Shown: positions 58,617-64,000 of the stretch, piece by piece
Layout of the letters: every line of letters begins with the position of its first letter
Position numbering within the stretch: the stretch's first letter is position 1
Source of the DNA: Neoarius graeffei
Taxonomy: Eukaryota; Chordata; Actinopteri; Siluriformes; Ariidae
Length of the DNA stretch: 64,000 nt
Direction: 5' to 3'
NCBI RefSeq assembly: GCF_027579695.1
Contig: NC_083587.1
Coordinates: forward strand, 60,914,738 to 60,978,737
The notes under the pieces: model-generated
Told to the model about the DNA's origin: nothing
Seen by the model: the letters and a program-made list of their open reading frames with translations, nothing else
Databases searched by the model: none
Translations under genes and position numbers: made by a program

Positions 58617-60526
58617 ATAAAAAAAAAAAAAACACTCTTGGAATAAAAAACATTGCCCAAAAATGTAAAATAGTTTCAATTATTAATTACCATATTATAT
58701 ATGCAATGGTTAATGACAATACAATATATTAATATGTTTTAATCACTCACCTAATGGAGTTAAATTTGATTAAAATGTAGCGACATCAGTGCGACATTCC
58801 GATATCCATACGTAATTCCATAACATATTAAAATATATTCATAATGTTTTGCGTATATTTATTTAATGATTAGCTCGATGTACTTGCAGTGTACAAGAAA
58901 AATAATTGAACACCATCAGCAGATTCAACACCAGTTCCCCCCGTTGACTGTGAGAGTCTCTTGGCGGCGCAGCGCAGTCTGCGTATTCGGCTGTGAGCGA
59001 GTCGCTCTTTGTTTTGAACAAGTGGTCCAGGTCTCTTGTCAATTCTGAGCAAACTAAAGGACTGCTTTGGCTACGATGTTGTTCAGGAAAACCATGTTAG
59101 CTTGATGATGGATCTTAGGAGGTAGTTAAAGACACTCTTCACCTTAAGAGGCTTTCAGGAAACCTATCCCTGCTTTTTTTTGTTTTTTTTGTGTGTGTTT
59201 TCTCAGTATTAGAGCTGTGTTACTTCCACCTATGGTGAAGACATGTGCATTCTTGCTATTGTATGTTATTGTGCCTCCTGCTGTCTAAAAAGGCAGTTAT
59301 GGCAATGAAAAACTAAGATCTTATCAATTCAAATCATCATACATTTGTCTCGCGATTTATCATCGCATGATATGTCGTTACATATGATGAATGCAAGTTA
59401 GATCAGAATGTGCCAGAACACAACTTTACATCAGTTGATTTGGGTGTTATGTCAACTTGACATGAACATTGGCAAAAAGGCAAAATCTTTATGTAGGTTA
59501 TGTTTGTAAGTCAGCTCAGAAACGTGTCATAACAGCCTTATGTCATTTTGTTCTTGTGTTATGTGAACTTGACATCAACACTTGCAGCAGAAGCAGAAGC
59601 TGATACCCGAGCCCGGAAAGTGTCATGACAACCGTATGTCAGCTGATTCAGGTGTTTTGTCATCGTGACCTGAACATTTGCCAAAGCAGCGATCTGACAG
59701 CTGATGCCTGAAGGAATAAGGAAGGAAGGATTTTGTTCTTTAAATGTCACGTTGTGCTGCTTTAGAAACCGGAGGTGTGTGTCTAAAGAGCAGACTGTAT
59801 TTTACAGATGACAGGAACTTGCGTGTAGGTTCCTCGCTCGTCTAATGGAGACAGAAATAGCACCAGAGCTCCTTTTTAGTGTCTGAGAGTTAAATAACTT
59901 TAAAATGAAAGAGCGAGCATGGCTAATCTGTTACTTAAAGTCCCAGCTTGGTAGGACGCACGATTCATCACAACATGCCAGATATTAATGGAAAAATATA
60001 GAAGTACAGAGCAGTAAAAAAAAAAAAAAGAAACGAAAAGGAAAGGAAAGGAAAGAAAAGTGCTTTTCCCAGTCCCTCAGATTAGTGTAGTAATGCAATT
60101 GACCTTGACTGGTTTGGTGATGATGAAATTGTAGCCAACTTTAAAACGTACACAGGACATTTTTCCAAATGTACGTCATAGATTTAAACGTGCTTTATGA
60201 GCCAGGCTTTGCATAAAATCAATATTTTGTCCATATTTCAAAGAAGTGCAGTGCAGTTCATTATTAGATATTCAATTATTGCATTTGTCTCTTCAAGCGC
60301 AGGAGAGAACGCCAGCTGCTGTGCTTCTGATCTCACCGAGGTCCGATATCGAGATGCTTCTTGGCTTGAGAAGCCTTTTATTTAAATGGAACGCTTTGTA
60401 AAGATTCTAAGCTCTAATAATGCTTTATAAAGCTACAGCAAAGTCAGGTAAATTGCTTGATGGTTGATAGATGGTGTACTGTGCCTGTCACTGCTCATAA
60501 TTACTTATATTTATTTTTTAAGCATA
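58617..60526. other. No recognisable gene
   Basis: AT-rich. Contains a degraded sequence at 59070-59172 resembling the MITE at 18791 (TCAGGAAAACC...AGAGGCTTTCAGGAAACC) and a GGAAA-rich run near 60025-60060. No gene. Confidence 0.5.
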
Positions 60527-61072
60527 TATTTATATACCAGCAATGTTGAATTATCGATTCTGATTGATCAGAATCACAACAGCAATTCTGGCAGGCGTAG
60601 GCGTATCAGACGCTCGCTGACGGTGCTGTGAAAATTGTCCATGCAGACGCTCATCTAAGTTTCCAACTCTGTCATTACTTAACTCTTGAATATTTTCTAT
60701 CGCAAATACTATCATTAAAAAGCTTATAATCTCTGCTTTCCAAAGAAATGTATCTGGTTAAGATCTGTTCAGTACTTTGGGAGTAACGGCAGGTTGAAGT
60801 CGGTACAACAGAGTAAAAACTCTGCTCGCGGGACGTCGGGAAACTGCCGGCGCTGTTCTTTCTGAGTCACGGGAAAGCGGTCAGTCTCTCTCTCTCTTCT
60901 GATTAGTTTCCCACTAGATTACTCGTGGATATCAGTCAGATAACTTTCATTTATAGGGATGTTCTCTCGCTCTCACTGTTTCTGATGAAGGATTCAGCAA
61001 AATTTTCCATCTGCTGGTTTTGATGTTATGATTCACGGGAGACTATAAAGTGAGTTTTCATAGCTTTACCTA
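60527..61072 (+). repeat. Direct duplication, unit 1
   Basis: 546 bp, about 98% identical to 61601-62148, from TATTTATATACCAGCAATG to CATAGCTTTACCTA. Non-coding. Confidence 0.93.
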
Positions 61073-61600
61073 CACTACCGTTCAAAAGTTTGGGGTCACC
61101 CAGACAATTTTATGTTTTCCATGAAAAGTCACACTTTTATTTACCACCATAAGTTGTAAAATGAATAGAAAATATAGTCGAGACATTTTTCTGGCCATTT
61201 TGAGCATTTAATCGACCCCACAAATGTGATGCTCCAGAAACTCAATCTGCTCAAAGGAAGGTCAGTTTTATAGCTTCTCTAAAGAGCTCAACTGTTTTCA
61301 GCTGTGCTAATATGATTGTACAAGGGTTTTCTAATCATCCATTAGCCTTCTGAGGCAATGAGCAAATACATTGTACCATTAGAACACTGGAGTGAGAGTT
61401 GCTGGAAATGGGCCTCTATACACCTATGGAGATATTGCACCAAAAACCAGACATTTGCAGCTAGAATAGTCATTTACCACATTAGCAATGTATAGAGTGG
61501 ATTTCTGATTAGTTTAAAGTGATCTTCATTGAAAAGAACAGTGCTTTTCTTTCAAAAATAAGGACATTTCAAAGTGACCCCAAACTTTTGAACGGTAGTG
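61073..61600 (-). mobile_element. Tc1-type MITE (family C), copy 3
   Basis: CACTACCGTTCAAAAGTTTG at both ends (right end reversed), 528 bp, flanked by TA (61071-61072 and 61601-61602). It is inverted relative to copies 1 and 2 and sits exactly between the two duplicated units. Confidence 0.93.
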
Positions 61601-62148
61601 TATTTATATACTGGCAATGTTGAATTATCGATTCTGATTGATCAGAATCACAACAGCAATGCTGGCAGGCGTAGGCGTATGAGACGCTCGCTGACGGTGC
61701 TGTGAAAATTGTCCATGCAGACGCTCATCTAAGTTTCCAACTCTGTCATTACTTAACTCTTGAATATTTTCTATCGCAAATACTATCATTAAAAAGCTTA
61801 TAATCTCTGCTTTCCAAAGAAATGTATCTGGTTAAGATCTGTTCAGTACTTTGGGAGTAACGGCAGGTTGAATTCGGTACAACAGAGTAAAAACTCTGCT
61901 CGCGGGACGTCGGGAAACTGCCGGTGCTTTTCTTTCTGAGTCACGGGAAAGCGGTCAGTCTCTCTCTCTCTCTTCTGATCAGTTTCCCACTAGATTACTC
62001 GTGGATATCAGTCAGATAACTTTCATTTATAGGGATGTTCTCTCACTCTCACTGTTTCTGATGAAGGATTCAGCAAAATTTTCCATCTGCTGGTTTTGAT
62101 GTTATGATTCACGGGAGACTTTGAAGTGAGTTTTCATAGCTTTACCTA
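61601..62148 (+). repeat. Direct duplication, unit 2
   Basis: 548 bp matching unit 1, with about ten substitutions or small indels, for example CTCTCTCTCT length and CCGGCGCTGTTC versus CCGGTGCTTTTC. Confidence 0.93.
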
Positions 62149-62413
62149 CTTATTTTTTTTTTCAAATCAAACTCATTCATGTAAATAAAAAAAAAAACTA
62201 TTTTAGAATGTAACTGTAATTGTTTTGATGAAAAATATTGAGATCTTAGTGGTCGGAATTAGATTTTAAAAAATTGTAAGTCAGAAACGCGAGTGTCAAT
62301 TTCATTTTAGTTAATGTGAATTGTTTATTGGATGTGGATCAGACAGATTTTTAGAGGTTCACCTTGAAAGCTGTGAATATTAATCAAAATAATAATTTAT
62401 ATTCTTTCATATA

Positions 62414-63360
62414 GGCAAGGCAAGGCAAGTTTATTTATATAGCACATTTCATACACAGTGGCAGTTCAATGTGCTTTACAGAAGTAAAAGCAGAACAGTA
62501 AACAATAGAAAATAAAATTACATAAAATAATTGGGGAAGAAAAATAATAAGAATTAAACAATAGTAGAAATTAAATTAATAAAATGAAATAAAGTTAATC
62601 AGCCTCGAGATTAATTATTATTATGGGTTTAACTCATAAAGCGCGCTCTTCCCGTGGCTCTTCCACGAGGATCACCAAATAAAATTGTCCCGCAGACAAA
62701 ATCTACGAGGATCACAGTAACAAAGAATTAAAGTAAAAGTAAAATCATTAAAATCCAAGATTAAAAAGAAATTAAAATAAAGAAAGTAAAAATCATTAAA
62801 ATCAAAATTAAAAGAAATTATGTTAAAGGAAATTAATTACTTAGGTAAAAATTAATCAAGTGAAAGCATCTGAAAACAGCTTTGTCTTGAGCCTGGATTT
62901 AAAACTAACAGCATTTTTGAGATCATCTGGAAGTTGGTTCCAAAGCTTAGCAGCATAGCAACTAAACGCTGCTTCACCACACTTCGTTTTGACAGCTGGT
63001 ATTACTAGCAAGTTTTTCTCCTGTGATCTTCGAGACCTAGTTGGTGCATATAATTGAAACATATCCAGTAGGTAGCTGGGTCCCATCCCATTTAATGTTT
63101 TAAATAGAAGAAGTAGTGCTTTAAAGTCAGTTCTGTAGCTCACTGGGAGCCAGTGCAGAGACCTTAGGATTGGAGTGATATGGACTACCCTTTTTGTTCT
63201 TGTAAGAACCCTTGCTGCTGCATTTTGGATTAGTTGAAGCTCTTTGATGGTCTTTTTTGGAAGACCTGTGAAAAGGCTATTGCAATAATCAACCCTACTG
63301 GAGATGAAAGCATGGATAAGTTTTTCTAGATCATGTTTTGACATGAGACCCCTGAACACT
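62414..63360 (-). mobile_element. L2-like LINE, 5'-truncated
   Basis: Minus strand. The coding 3' part (below) is followed by AT-rich 3' UTR and ends GTGCTATATAAATAAACTTG then CCTTGCCTTGCCT, the usual L2-type 3' terminus with a short repeat. Confidence 0.8.
62856..63360 (-). pseudogene. L2-like LINE reverse transcriptase C-terminal part
   Basis: The 167-aa frame shows LIHAFISSRVDYCNSLFTGL, LQLIQNAAARVLTRTKR, HITPILRSLHWLPV, FKALLLLFKTLNG and CYAAKLWNQLPDDLKN, ending KTKLFSDAFT then stop. This is the same domain order as 29903-30733, but only about 60% alike by eye, so it is a different L2-clade family. The N-terminal endonuclease and RT active site are missing. Confidence 0.9.
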
Positions 63361-63421
63361 AGTAAGCCCTATTTTTGAGAAATACAAAGACCTACAGAGT
63401 ACAGAGGGTATTAGAAATAAT

Positions 63422-63848
63422 ACACACTCACTGGCCACTTTAATAGGAACTTGTTCTTGATTCTAAGATTCCTGTTCTTGGCTGCAGGACTGGAACCCAA
63501 TGTGGTCTTCTGTTCTGCTGTTACATGCTGAGATGCTTTTCTGCTCACCACGGTTGTAAAGAGTGATTATATGAGTTGCTATATGAATTCCTTCCTGACA
63601 AAAAAGGTCAAACCAATCTGTCCATTTTCCTCTGGCCTCTCTTATCAACAAGGCATGTGTTTCCACCCACAGAACTGTTACTCACTCAGAAAAAAAAAAA
63701 AAAATTTGTTTTTCGCACCATTCTATCTGTGTAAACTCTAGAGACTGTTGTGTGTGAAAACGCCAGGAGATCATCAGTTTCTGAAATACTCAAACCAAAA
63801 ATACTCATCTGGCTCAAACCAACACCCATACCACAGTGAAAGTCACAC

Positions 63849-63901
<53 letters not shown>

Positions 63902-63930
63902 AGAATTATAAGCAGTTATAAGCAATGATT
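63422..63930 (-). mobile_element. Tc1-like remnant (family X), inverted copy
   Basis: Left terminus CACACTCACTGGCCACTTTA. On the minus strand it reads GLSQMSIFGLSISETDDLLA (helix-turn-helix of a Tc1-type transposase), then METHALLIREARGKWTDWF and YNRGEQKSISACNS, all degraded. A (TG)n run at 63851-63898 interrupts its right part. Confidence 0.75.
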
Positions 63931-64000
63931 ATATAGAAAGTGTATTCATTTTTTTTCTTCTCTTATAGTACATTACCTTCATCCCCAGTGTGCTACGTTC

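Noticed and set aside
60527-62148. LTR retrotransposon (two direct repeats flanking an insert)
   Set aside because: The repeats lack TG...CA ends and the insert is a MITE with its own inverted ends and TA flanks, with no primer-binding site, gag or pol.

Overview
The window looks like vertebrate, almost certainly teleost fish, genomic DNA, and it is nearly all non-coding. The evidence is V-SINE-type retroposons with 12-bp target-site duplications, several Tc1/mariner families, L2- and RTE-like LINE remnants, long microsatellites, and one vertebrate exon with canonical splice sites. The V-SINE with a (GAGAT)n tail resembles the Mermaid type I associate with catfish, but I cannot fix the order or species from sequence alone.

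Only one host coding segment is convincing: a 223-bp plus-strand exon at 51877-52099. It encodes the first part of a CUB domain that, from memory of the family, best matches CSMD3 (CUB and Sushi multiple domains 3). If so, most of the window is intron of this very large gene: about 52 kb upstream of the exon and 12 kb downstream.

Layout. 1-7.5 kb: LINE and tRNA-SINE fragments, three V-SINEs, a Tc1-type MITE and a hAT MITE inserted into an older SINE. 7.5-10.2 kb: T-rich low-complexity DNA, (TATC)n and a 55-bp minisatellite of about 24 copies. 11-17 kb: two Tc1-like elements with inactivated transposases. 18-23 kb: a tandem triplication opened by a SINE and a MITE, an RTE-like remnant and several MITEs. 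23.6-29.4 kb: a complete 1.6-kb Tc1-like element with an uninterrupted 340-aa transposase inserted in a palindromic MITE, a deleted mariner, and a second broken Tc1 copy. 29.9-31.1 kb: an L2-like LINE 3' half. 32.5-36 kb: a nest of at least four transposon layers, including an ISL2EU-like element that keeps first exons of two convergent genes (YqaJ-partner type and THAP type), itself carrying a second TIR-bounded element with another THAP exon. 37-38.3 kb: a long inverted-repeat element holding a SINE. 39.5-42 kb: a 2.5-kb (GGAT)n array. 43-45.2 kb: a tRNA/5S-like composite and a MITE containing a hAT element. 48.3-49.9 kb: a third Tc1-like copy. 50.6-51.6 kb: purine-rich tracts. 51.9-54.4 kb: the CSMD exon followed 100 bp later by a 2.2-kb satellite with an 11-bp base unit and about 86-bp higher-order period. 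56-63.9 kb: more SINEs (one with a probable 3' transduction), a direct duplication whose junction is occupied exactly by a MITE, an L2-like LINE and a Tc1-like remnant.

The genes do not form a pathway. What links the features is insertion order: many nested insertions can be resolved because empty copies of the host repeat lie in the same window. I saw no CRISPR array, operon, or intact rRNA or tRNA gene.
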